Assembly: GCA_945869735.1 (NCBI GenBank)
Contig: CAMBPQ010000009.1
Location: forward strand, 1-64,000
Origin: Planctomicrobium piriforme
GTDB lineage: Bacteria; Planctomycetota; Planctomycetia; Pirellulales; UBA1268
Length of the DNA stretch: 64,000 nt
Reading direction: 5' to 3'
The notes under the pieces were generated by a model, which saw only the letters and a program-made list of their open reading frames with translations, did no database searches and was not told the DNA's origin. Shown piece after piece: positions 34,332 through 45,589 of this stretch; the stretch's first letter is position 1; every line of letters starts with the position of its first letter. A program made the translations under genes and the position numbers.

Positions 34332-34482
34332 AATCACATCTCGGATAGCTGTCGCGGCGACTTGGCAAACTGGAAAAGGGAGGCAAGGTGGTCGGCGAAC
34401 GCTCAAGAAGCGTCGGGCCACCGCGGCGCGACGAGACTTTTGCCGCCCTCAAGCCGGCGATCCACGTACTTTGGATGCGCTC
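34332..34482 (+). repeat. Dispersed 159-bp repeat, copy E (full length, diverged)
   Basis: AATCACATCTCGGATAGCTG aligns base for base with the left end of copy C over 57 positions, and GGTCGGCGAACGCTCAAGAA, GCGACGAGACTTTTGCCGCC and GATCCACGTACTTTGGATGC follow in order. It is about 8 bp shorter than C in the middle. It takes up a third of the 415-bp gap between the apbE and TolC-family genes; the remaining part (34483-34740) shows no feature. Confidence 0.78.
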
Positions 34483-34740
34483 CGATCTTTCAAGCTTGCC
34501 CAGCCTGCCGTACGAGCGGCGGACTCTGCTGATTATTCCAAGTTTGCGGGCAGGACCGTCGATACCTCCGATGCTGCCGCTGCGCCTCGGTGCATGCGGT
34601 GCGGGCACGGAGTCGGGGGGCGACGTGCCGGGACGTCAGCGCTGGCATCAGCGGTGACATCCCCTCGGGCGCAGCGGCGGCATTTTAGATCACTCGATAC
34701 CGACCACGAGACCGCCGGCACCCCGCCGGCGTCCCCTACC

Positions 34741-36921
34741 GTGCTGCGACTTACCCGACAACTCTGGGTGGCTCTCACGAGCCTTACGCTCGTCGCCAGT
34801 GGGTGTGCGCCCCGGCAACCGTTCTACTTCTTCGAGGATGGCGACCTCTCGCACTACGTCGGCGCGATCCAGAAACTCGAATACCCCGACGGCGACCAGG
34901 CTCCGCTCGACGAAGCGGCCGGGACCGTCGAACCGCTCACGCTTTCGAACCCCAGCTTTGACAACATCTGGGAAGTCTCGCTCGAGGAGGCGGTCCGCAC
35001 GTCGCTCGAAAACGGCAAGGTGCTCCGTAACCTCGGCGGCCGATTCGGCAGCTTCGGCGGTCCGCGACCCCAGACCGGTGAGCCGCCCGTGTCGCTGCTC
35101 ACGAACCCGCAGGCCACGCCGAGCATTTACGACCCGGCGATCGTCGAGACCGATCCCTTCCGCGGTGTCGAGAGCGCGCTGTCTCTGTTCGATGCCCAAC
35201 TCTCCAGCTCGCTCACCTGGGAGCGGCAGAACCGCCCACAGAATATCGGTGGCATCGGCACCGTGATTTTCCAGCAGAAGTTCCTCGGTGACACCGGCAA
35301 CTTGACGACCGGGATCCAGAAGCGGACCGCGACGGGTGCCACGTTCGGCGTCGCCAACACGACGCTTTACGACAACAACAACTCACCAATCCGCCAGGAC
35401 GGGGTGCCGTCGACCTGGACGACCAACTACGACTTCACGTTTAGCCAGCCGCTCCTCCAGGGTGCCGGCGTGACCTACAATCGGATCGCCGGCCCCGACG
35501 CCTTTGACAACATTTACGGCCGGCCGAACTTCCGCGGCGTGCTCCTGGCGCGGATCAACGCCGACATCTCGCTGGCCGACTTCGAGGCGGGGGTCCGCAA
35601 CCTCGTCAGCGACACGGAGCAGTCATACTGGGAGCTCTACTTCGCCTACCGCAACCTCGAGGCTCGCAAGGCTGGCCGCGACAGTTCGCTGGAGGCCTGG
35701 CGGAAGGTGCATGCCCTGTATGTCGAGCAGTCCCGGGGCGGCGAGGCCGACAAGGAGGCCCAGGCCCGCGAGCAGTATTTCTTCTTCCGGAGTGAGGTCG
35801 AGCAGGCCCTCACCGACGTCTACCGCTGCGAGAACCGGCTGCGGTACATGATGGGTATCTCCGCCAGTGATGGCCGGCTGATCCGTCCGTCAGACGAGCC
35901 GACTACGGCCCGGATCTCGTTCGACTGGCAGCAGTCGCTCGTCGAGGCCCTGTCGCGGTCGGCCGAACTCCGTAAGCAGAAATGGATCATCAAACAGCGG
36001 GAGCTCGAGCTCACCGCCGCCAAGAACCTGATCATGCCCCGGCTCGATATGGTTGGCCGCTGGCGGTTCCTCGGCATGGGCGAGGAGCTGCTCAATCAGA
36101 ACTATTCCGACTACGACGCCAACGGTAGCGATCCGCTCGCTGGCACCGACGCCTACTCGACGCTCTTGAGCGGCCGGTTCCAGGAGTGGCAGGCGGGGGC
36201 ACAGTTCCTCATGCCGCTCGGCTTCCGCCGTGAACTCGCGACCGTGCGTCACCACCAACTCCAGCTGGCCCGCGAACGGGCCCGGCTCCAGGACGAGGAA
36301 CTCGAGGCCTCCCACGCGCTGGTCGAGGCGGTGCGGAACGTCGACACGAACTTCGCACTGTCCCAGACCAACTTCAATCGTCGGGTGGCCGCCGAGCGGC
36401 AGGTCGAGGCGGTGCAGGCGGCCTACGACGCCAACACCGTCACGCTCGACCAACTCCTCGACGCCCAACGGCGGCGGGCCGAGGCGGAGAGCGCCTACTA
36501 CCGCTCAGTCGTCGACTACAACCGCTCGATCTCACAGTTGCATTACCGCAAGGGATCCTTGCTCGAATACAACGGCGTATTCCTCGCCGAGGGCCCATGG
36601 CCGGGCAAGGCCTATTTCGACGCCCACCGCCGGGCCCGCCAGCGAGACGCCAGCCTGTATCTCGACTACGGCCACTCGCGGCCCGGTGTCTTCAGCCGCG
36701 GTTCGATCTCACAGAACTTCGAGGAACTCGGTGCCGCCGCCCCCGCCACCCAACTCCCGCCCCGCGACCCTGCGACGCGACCGGAAACCCTGCCGGCACA
36801 ACCGCTCCCAACGGCCCCCGGCACCAAGCCCGAGCCAACGGCACCCGGCCTGCTGCCCCCGCCTCCGCAGGCCTCAAGCGCATTCCCCTTGATGAGAGCG
36901 GCGAGATCGTATCTTGGATGA
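34741..36921 (+). CDS. TolC-family outer membrane efflux protein (lipoprotein-type signal)
   Basis: TolC-family proteins form trimeric outer-membrane channels for efflux or type I secretion. From a GTG at 34741 the protein has 726 residues, beginning with a signal peptide and lipobox (LTSLTLVASGC). The two long helical repeats are seen in ISLADFEAGVRNLVSDTEQS, YWELYFAYRNLEARKAG and in ARERARLQDEELEASHALVE, QTNFNRRVAAERQVEAVQAA. DANTVTLDQLLDAQRRRAEA is typical of the family end. It is longer than usual because of an inserted beta-rich segment near residues 90-200 and a Pro-rich tail. The last 15 or so codons and the stop lie in repeat copy F. The start is uncertain. Confidence 0.87.
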   Translation: MLRLTRQLWVALTSLTLVASGCAPRQPFYFFEDGDLSHYVGAIQKLEYPDGDQAPLDEAAGTVEPLTLSNPSFDNIWEVSLEEAVRTSLENGKVLRNLGGRFGSFGGPRPQTGEPPVSLLTNPQATPSIYDPAIVETDPFRGVESALSLFDAQLSSSLTWERQNRPQNIGGIGTVIFQQKFLGDTGNLTTGIQKRTATGATFGVANTTLYDNNNSPIRQDGVPSTWTTNYDFTFSQPLLQGAGVTYNRIAGPDAFDNIYGRPNFRGVLLARINADISLADFEAGVRNLVSDTEQSYWELYFAYRNLEARKAGRDSSLEAWRKVHALYVEQSRGGEADKEAQAREQYFFFRSEVEQALTDVYRCENRLRYMMGISASDGRLIRPSDEPTTARISFDWQQSLVEALSRSAELRKQKWIIKQRELELTAAKNLIMPRLDMVGRWRFLGMGEELLNQNYSDYDANGSDPLAGTDAYSTLLSGRFQEWQAGAQFLMPLGFRRELATVRHHQLQLARERARLQDEELEASHALVEAVRNVDTNFALSQTNFNRRVAAERQVEAVQAAYDANTVTLDQLLDAQRRRAEAESAYYRSVVDYNRSISQLHYRKGSLLEYNGVFLAEGPWPGKAYFDAHRRARQRDASLYLDYGHSRPGVFSRGSISQNFEELGAAAPATQLPPRDPATRPETLPAQPLPTAPGTKPEPTAPGLLPPPPQASSAFPLMRAARSYLG

Positions 36922-37033
36922 GGGAGGCAAGGGGGTCGGCGAACGCTCGAGGAGCGGCTAAGCCGCCGCGGCGATAGAGCGACGAGACTTTTGCCGCCCC
37001 TGAGCCGGCGATCCACGTACGTTGGAGCGCTCT
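36875..37033 (+). repeat. Dispersed 159-bp repeat, copy F (full length), overlapping a coding end
   Basis: It begins CAAGCGCATTCCCCTTGATG inside the TolC-family gene, shares AGCGGCGAGAT, GGGAGGCAAGGGGGTCGGCG, AACGCTCGAGGAGCGGCT, GCGATAGAGCGACGAGACTT and GATCCACGTACGTTGGAGCG with copy C, and ends at CTCT 37033. It provides the final codons and TGA of the TolC-family gene and reaches to within 18 bp of the stop of the convergent inositol-phosphate synthase gene. Confidence 0.83.
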
Positions 37034-37050
37034 CAGTGGCTGCACTCGGC

Positions 37051-38253
37051 TCACGCCACGTGCTTCACGGCCCAGGCGTGGAGCATCGCGACCTGCTTTG
37101 CGAAGTCCTGCTCCGTCACGCCGAGCGGGCTCTTGAAGAAGCAAGCCAGCCAGTCCATGGCCCCGTATTCACCGGCCCGGTGGGCCCGCTCGATCAGCCG
37201 CACGAGGTCGAGTACCAGCGGGGCCGCAAGGATGGAGTCGCAGCCCTGCCAGGTAAACTGCATCGTCATCGGAGTGTCGAGGAAGCCGCGGAAGTGGATG
37301 TGATCCCACGCGGTCTTCCAGTCGCCGAGGCTCTTGATGTATTCGATCGAGACGTGCGTCTGCGGCGGATAACCGAGGATGCTCGCGAGCAGGTGGTCCT
37401 TGCTTCGCACCTTGGCGGCCTTGTTCCGCGGGTCGTCGAGCACCATTCCGTCCATGTTGCCGAAGATGTTGTGGCCGACCCAGCTCATCACCTCGAGGTT
37501 GCGGGCGGCGAACATCGGGGCCAGCACGCTTTTGAGGAGCGTCTCGCCCGTCTTGCCATCACAGCCGGCGTGCGCGATCCGCCGTTCCCTGGCCACTTCC
37601 TGCAGCGCCTCCGGCGTCGAGCCCGCCGAGGGGGTGAAGTTGACGTAGGAACACCCCGCCTCTGCGGCCGCGAGGAAGTAGAGGCTGCTGGCCGGCAGCG
37701 GGCATTGAGCGGCATCATCGAGCAGCGGCTCGATCTCGGCGAAATCCTTGGGAATCGGCCGGGACGGCGGGGGCTCCGTCGAGGCCACGTTCACGACGAT
37801 CACGTGGGCGAGGCCTTCGGCCTTCTGGAAGGCCTCGATGTCGGCGCGAATGCGGGCGATCGCATCACGGGGCGTTTCGACGACGGCCACGGACGCCATG
37901 TCCGCCAGACTGCGAATCCGGTCACCGGTCGCCACGATCGTGCCCGGACGCAGGCGAGACTCGACCTCGGAGAAGTACCCGGCCGCCCCGTCGAGCATTT
38001 CCGGCGTGATCGCCCGGCTCTCGACCCACATCCGCCGGGCCTCGTCAAAGAGGTTGCCTGAGCGGATGTCGTGGCCACCGACGACGATCTCGCCGAATCC
38101 GACAAGGGACAGCCCGGTAAACGGGGCCGTTTCCGTGACGAGGCCCACGGGCTCCATGGCGTCTCGGCGGAGGGCCGCCAAGCCCGTCATGAGCGTCGTC
38201 GAGATGCCCCCCTTCGCGCCGATGAGCCAGAGGCCGATGCGGTTGTCAGACAT
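37051..38253 (-). CDS. Inositol-3-phosphate synthase
   Basis: The enzyme cyclises glucose-6-phosphate to 1L-myo-inositol 1-phosphate with NAD. The 400 residues have the N-terminal nucleotide-binding segment IGLWLIGAKGGISTTLMTGL. The signature region follows (YVNFTPSAGSTPEAL, CDGKTGETLLKSVLAPMFAA, MSWVGHNIFGNMDGMVLDDP) and then the NKAAKVRSKDHLLASILGYP segment with catalytic-type lysines. ATG 38253 is the first ATG before the Rossmann motif. Inositol may feed phosphatidylinositol-type lipids or compatible solutes. It is monocistronic as far as can be seen, convergent with the TolC-family gene. Confidence 0.92.
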   Translation of the reverse strand: MSDNRIGLWLIGAKGGISTTLMTGLAALRRDAMEPVGLVTETAPFTGLSLVGFGEIVVGGHDIRSGNLFDEARRMWVESRAITPEMLDGAAGYFSEVESRLRPGTIVATGDRIRSLADMASVAVVETPRDAIARIRADIEAFQKAEGLAHVIVVNVASTEPPPSRPIPKDFAEIEPLLDDAAQCPLPASSLYFLAAAEAGCSYVNFTPSAGSTPEALQEVARERRIAHAGCDGKTGETLLKSVLAPMFAARNLEVMSWVGHNIFGNMDGMVLDDPRNKAAKVRSKDHLLASILGYPPQTHVSIEYIKSLGDWKTAWDHIHFRGFLDTPMTMQFTWQGCDSILAAPLVLDLVRLIERAHRAGEYGAMDWLACFFKSPLGVTEQDFAKQVAMLHAWAVKHVA

Positions 38254-38379
38254 GGGGCGGCTTTCAGGGGGGCTCAAAGAGGGGCGGGATCGTTCGGCGG
38301 CACGGTACCCGACGTGTGGCCCATTCTTCACCGGGCCTGGGAGGCGTCAAGCGACCGGGGTGCAGCTTGGGGGGCGAAC

Positions 38380-38979
38380 CTACCGCGTCGATGCCGCCGG
38401 GGAGAGCACCCACTGGGCGCAGGGCCGTTCCGCGGGCTGGTACTCGTCGATTGCCGCGCCGATGAGCAGTTCCGCGCAGCCCGCGAGCGGCACGCGGACG
38501 GGGCCCAGGGCTGGATGCTCCCCCACGAGCATGTCGCCGTCCACGACAGACGCCGCGAGTTCCACGGCGCGGATAAACCCGACAGGGATCGTGGCCTCCC
38601 GGTCGGTGGCGATCCTGATCCGCACATGCGCCTCATCCGCGGTGAGCAGCACAGCAGCGATCGCGTCGCCCGTGCGGAAATGCACCGTGGCCGGGCCCGG
38701 AGCCCGGTGCCGCAGGGCCAGTGCCCGCTCGAGGACGTCCTCTGGGGCCGCGCCGGCGAGATCATCGCGGCCACGCTCGTCCCGCACGAGTGGAATCTCC
38801 TCGATGGCCTCGTCCACCAGGCAGCCGAGCATTTTTGTCTCGCACGCCACCAGCCGGCCCACCGGCCCCGGCAGTCCGCGCTCCACCTCCCCCGGCTCCG
38901 CCGCGGCCGTGGAGAAGCCAACAACGCAGGCCAGGCAAGCCCACGCGAGCGCGGATCGTGGCCAGCCTGCAGCCATCAT
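38380..38979 (-). CDS. Secreted hypothetical protein, last gene of the MoxR operon
   Basis: A signal peptide (SALAWACLACVVGFSTAAA) precedes about 165 residues of beta-rich, acidic sequence (VHFRTGDAIAAVLLTADEAH, RIRIATDREATIPVGFIRAV). No domain is recognised. Two adjacent ATGs (38979 and 38976) overlap the preceding stop, so it is translationally coupled to the helical-repeat gene upstream. Its position at the end of the operon implies an envelope role; this is inference from context only. Confidence 0.68.
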   Translation of the reverse strand: MMAAGWPRSALAWACLACVVGFSTAAAEPGEVERGLPGPVGRLVACETKMLGCLVDEAIEEIPLVRDERGRDDLAGAAPEDVLERALALRHRAPGPATVHFRTGDAIAAVLLTADEAHVRIRIATDREATIPVGFIRAVELAASVVDGDMLVGEHPALGPVRVPLAGCAELLIGAAIDEYQPAERPCAQWVLSPAASTR

Positions 38980-39959
38980 GGCTGCGGCGCCTCGAGAATC
39001 CCCTGTTGCTCGATCCATGACTGCATCGACTTGCCCTGGTTCAACAGGAGCCCGAGTGTCCGCCATTGCCGCTCGCTGACCGCGGCTTTGATGCGATCGG
39101 TGTCAGCCCCGGACAGGACCATCGCCACGAGCATCTGTCGCACGTGGTCGTTGTCCTGCTGTGGCCCGAGTTCATCGACGCGAAGCGCTGGCTCGCGGGC
39201 GATCAGCGTCGCCTCAAGCAAGTCGTGTTGCGCCTGGTCAAGCCCCAGCGTGTCGTCCAGCTTCACGAGCACCGCCACGACCATCGCCCTCCAGCGAAAC
39301 GAACGCCGGGCCCGCGTCTCCCGCTCGATGCCCGCGAGCTGCCGTTCGTCGAGCGTCGTGGGCAGCACCTTGGCGAACAGCGACCCGGAGGAGGAGAGCC
39401 CCCGCAGCCGCAGCCGGCACTGTTGCACATCCTGCTGGAACTGGTGCCACTGCTTCTGCCCCTGCTGGTCGTTGAAGTTGACGCGGACGCCCACATACCG
39501 CCGGCGGATGACATCGACGTCCTCGGTGACTCGCCTGATGTCCGACTCGATCGCGAGCCGGAGCTTGTGCCGCTGCCTATCGTCGAGCTCGCAGGCATCG
39601 TCGATGCGCGCCAGGTGTTTCTCGGCCAAGGCCCGCAACCGGGCGAACGTGGGGGACTCCGGCGGCCGCACCTCATCGCTCGCGACGGCTGGCCGCCCGA
39701 TCCGCCGACCGTTCTCGATCAACTGCAGGCCGTTGTCGCCCCGCATGACCCAGCCGCTGCCCTGCTGCTCGAAGAGGTTGGCGTCGAAGTTGGCTCCGAG
39801 GTCGACGAGTTGCTGCTGCTCGGCCTGCGGCTGCAGTGCCACCGGCTCCTCGACCATGAGGTCATCTTCGCCACGCGACGCCGGCACCACGAGCGCCGTC
39901 ACCAGCGCCACAGTCAGAGCGGCCATGGACGGGGGGTGGAATACCGACGAAATCGACAT
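38976..39959 (-). CDS. Secreted helical protein with LTxxQ-like motifs (paralogue 1)
   Basis: This 327-residue protein has a signal peptide (MAALTVALVTALVVPASRG). The mature part is helical, with repeated motifs of the kind L-x-D-x-x-Q/R: CELDDRQRHKLRLAIESDIR, LPTTLDERQLAGIERETRAR, LGLDQAQHDLLEATLI and AVSERQWRTLGLLLNQG. These recall the LTxxQ repeats of Spy/CpxP-type periplasmic chaperones, but similarity is only at motif level. It aligns with the next gene product over FRWRAMVVAVLVKLDDTLGL versus RHQAARIAIVSKLDRRLDLT. It starts 5 bp after the preceding stop. Confidence 0.7.
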   Translation of the reverse strand: MSISSVFHPPSMAALTVALVTALVVPASRGEDDLMVEEPVALQPQAEQQQLVDLGANFDANLFEQQGSGWVMRGDNGLQLIENGRRIGRPAVASDEVRPPESPTFARLRALAEKHLARIDDACELDDRQRHKLRLAIESDIRRVTEDVDVIRRRYVGVRVNFNDQQGQKQWHQFQQDVQQCRLRLRGLSSSGSLFAKVLPTTLDERQLAGIERETRARRSFRWRAMVVAVLVKLDDTLGLDQAQHDLLEATLIAREPALRVDELGPQQDNDHVRQMLVAMVLSGADTDRIKAAVSERQWRTLGLLLNQGKSMQSWIEQQGILEAPQP

Positions 39960-39964
39960 GCGGC

Positions 39965-40861
39965 TCACTTGGTCCACCAGTCGTCCTCCTGATGCAGCCC
40001 CTGCCCATTGGGATTCAAGCCGACGTGCACGTGCATGCCGACGACGGCAGAGCCGGCGGCCTTTCGCCAGCGCTGCCACTGGGCCTTCTGTGCTTCGTCG
40101 AGATGGGGTGCGATGCACACGTCGGCGTAGTCCGGCGCGGGACGCTCGTTGTTCATGATCACCCCCCGGTCGTCGAGCTCGCGAACCCACGACGCCTCCC
40201 AGTGGCGTTCGAGGTCCACCTCGATGGCCCGCCGCTGGGCCTCGGTAAGGTCGAGACGGCGGTCGAGCTTGGAGACGATCGCGATGCGGGCTGCCTGATG
40301 CCGGCGCTCACCCCGCAGCCGCTGCTGTCGCTGGTACGTGGCGAACTCGTCGGCGGAAACAAGCGGCTCGACCGCCTGGGCAAGTGGCTCCTGGATGCCC
40401 TTCTGCGCGTCGAAGTCCCGGCTTCCAGCACCTCCCTGAATTTCCCACGTCGCGAATGCCAGCGCCGTCTTCGTGACCGCAGCCCTGCCCGCGGCGAGCA
40501 CCTCCCGCCGGGCCTCGGAAGAGAGACTGCCGCAGCTCCGACGAATCATCTCCAGTTCGGTCCGCAGCGCCGGCTGGAACGCCTGCTCCAAGTGCTTCGC
40601 GTGCTCACGGATCTGCTTCCGCTGCTGCCAGAACTGGGCCTGCCGTGGATCTCTCGGCATCTCGCCATCGTCAGCTTCGTCGAGCAGCAGCAACTCGTCG
40701 ACCTCGACAAAGACTTCGACAACGCCATTGGGCACTCGGTCATCGACCTTGATCGTCCCAGCGGCCGGAGCCTCGCGGAGCGGCCGTGGCGGCTCGTCTG
40801 CCTCCGCCTCAATGACCAGGCACCACGCTGCCGCGACGAGCCACCGCGAAGCCACGTTCAC
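39965..40861 (-). CDS. Secreted helical protein with LTxxQ-like motifs (paralogue 2)
   Basis: From a GTG at 40861 (GTGA overlap with the preceding stop) the protein is 298 residues, with a signal peptide (RWLVAAAWCLVIEAEA). An acidic segment (VEVFVEVDELLLLDEADDGE) precedes a helical region: ELEMIRRSCGSLSSEARREV, VSKLDRRLDLTEAQRRAIEV and PHLDEAQKAQWQRWRKAAG. The ending (GMHVHVGLNPNGQGLHQEDD) is His-rich. It is probably a diverged duplicate of its downstream neighbour. No known domain is identified; the Spy/CpxP-like label is a motif-level suggestion. Confidence 0.7.
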   Translation of the reverse strand: MNVASRWLVAAAWCLVIEAEADEPPRPLREAPAAGTIKVDDRVPNGVVEVFVEVDELLLLDEADDGEMPRDPRQAQFWQQRKQIREHAKHLEQAFQPALRTELEMIRRSCGSLSSEARREVLAAGRAAVTKTALAFATWEIQGGAGSRDFDAQKGIQEPLAQAVEPLVSADEFATYQRQQRLRGERRHQAARIAIVSKLDRRLDLTEAQRRAIEVDLERHWEASWVRELDDRGVIMNNERPAPDYADVCIAPHLDEAQKAQWQRWRKAAGSAVVGMHVHVGLNPNGQGLHQEDDWWTK

Positions 40862-41981
40862 CGTTCGTACACCGGGAGGAACTTGTAGTTGACCGCCAAG
40901 GACAAAAGCGCCAGCGCCGTATCGACCGTACCGCCGAATCCGCCACCCCGGCCGGCAAAGCCGGCAAAGCTGCCATCCTTGGCCTGCTTCGTCTTGAGTT
41001 CCTTGACAAGGCCCGCGTTCCACTTTTCCCAGGCGTCGACGTCGCCCTGAAAGAGCGCCTGCGCGCGGTAGTAGCGGGTGTAGGTCGGATATCCCCCTGC
41101 ATACTGCTCGATGGTGGCGGAGCGACCCTTGAGATAGGCTACGGCCTTCCCGTATTGCGGCAGGCCTTTCTGGCCGGCGATGGCGAACACGAGCACGCCG
41201 ATACTCGTCACCGCGTCACTGCCGTCGCCAGCGCCGCCTGAATAGCCGAGTTGGCCGTTGGGTCCCGTCATCGTCGTGAAGTATTTGATCGCCCGGTCGA
41301 TCGTTTCGTCCGGCACCTCGATACCGGCATTCCGTGCCGCGAGCAGACCCATGAGCACCGCGCCGCTCACCGACGTATCGGCGTCCTTCGCATCGGCCGA
41401 ATACCGCCAGGCCCCGAGCGGATTGTTCTGGGCGCTGGTCACGGCGCAGCGGGCGGCGAGTTCGAGCGCCTGACCGAGCGACCTTCCTTTCTGGCTGCCG
41501 GCCGATGCCTCCGTCCAGAGGCTGCGATCATCGACGGCGCCATAGGCTTCAGCGAGCGCGAGCATCCCGAAGCCGTGCTGGTACATGCTGTCGTGCCCTT
41601 GGCCCGACCCAAGAAAACCTGTCTCCGAATTCTGCGCGAGCATCATGTTCCGCAGTGCCCTTCGGATTGGCACGCGGTAGGGCCCGTGGTTTGGATCCTC
41701 GCCCGAGGCGAGCAGCGCCATCACCGCCATGCCGGTCACCCCGGGCCCGGCCTGTCCATCCTTCCAGCCTCCCGAATCGTCCTGCGTCTTGAGCAGGTAG
41801 CGGAGGCCGGCGTCGTACATCTCGCGGACGTCGCGGGGTACAGGATCGCCATACCGTACGAGCGGCCCTTCGCCGCGGGCCACCGCAAGCGATAAGGCCG
41901 TCACGACCATCAGCGCGACCACCAACGCGGCCAGTGGCGTTCCCAAGCGCCGTGTCGGCAGAAGGTCGCAGCGAACCGCCA

Positions 41982-41982
<1 letters not shown>
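40858..41982 (-). CDS. Prenyltransferase/squalene-oxidase repeat (alpha-toroid) protein, exported
   Basis: This 374-residue protein starts with a signal anchor (LAALVVALMVVTALSLAVA). Its repeats of the squalene cyclase type include LRYLLKTQDDSGGWKDGQAG, TGMAVMALLASGEDP, FGMLALAEAYGA and TKQAKDGSFAGFAGRGG. These build an alpha/alpha toroid. The catalytic DxDD of cyclases is not seen, so it is more likely a binding or scaffold protein than an enzyme. Similar proteins recur beside MoxR/VWA genes in planctomycetes. The ATG overlaps the stop of the 1176-residue gene (TGATG), so it belongs to the same operon. Confidence 0.85.
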
Positions 41983-45512
<3,530 letters not shown>

Positions 45513-45589
45513 GCCAACGTCTCCACCAGAGGTGATATCGTGTTTCACGCTGACCGGTCTATTCCAAGTGTCGCTTCCAATCTTATCCA

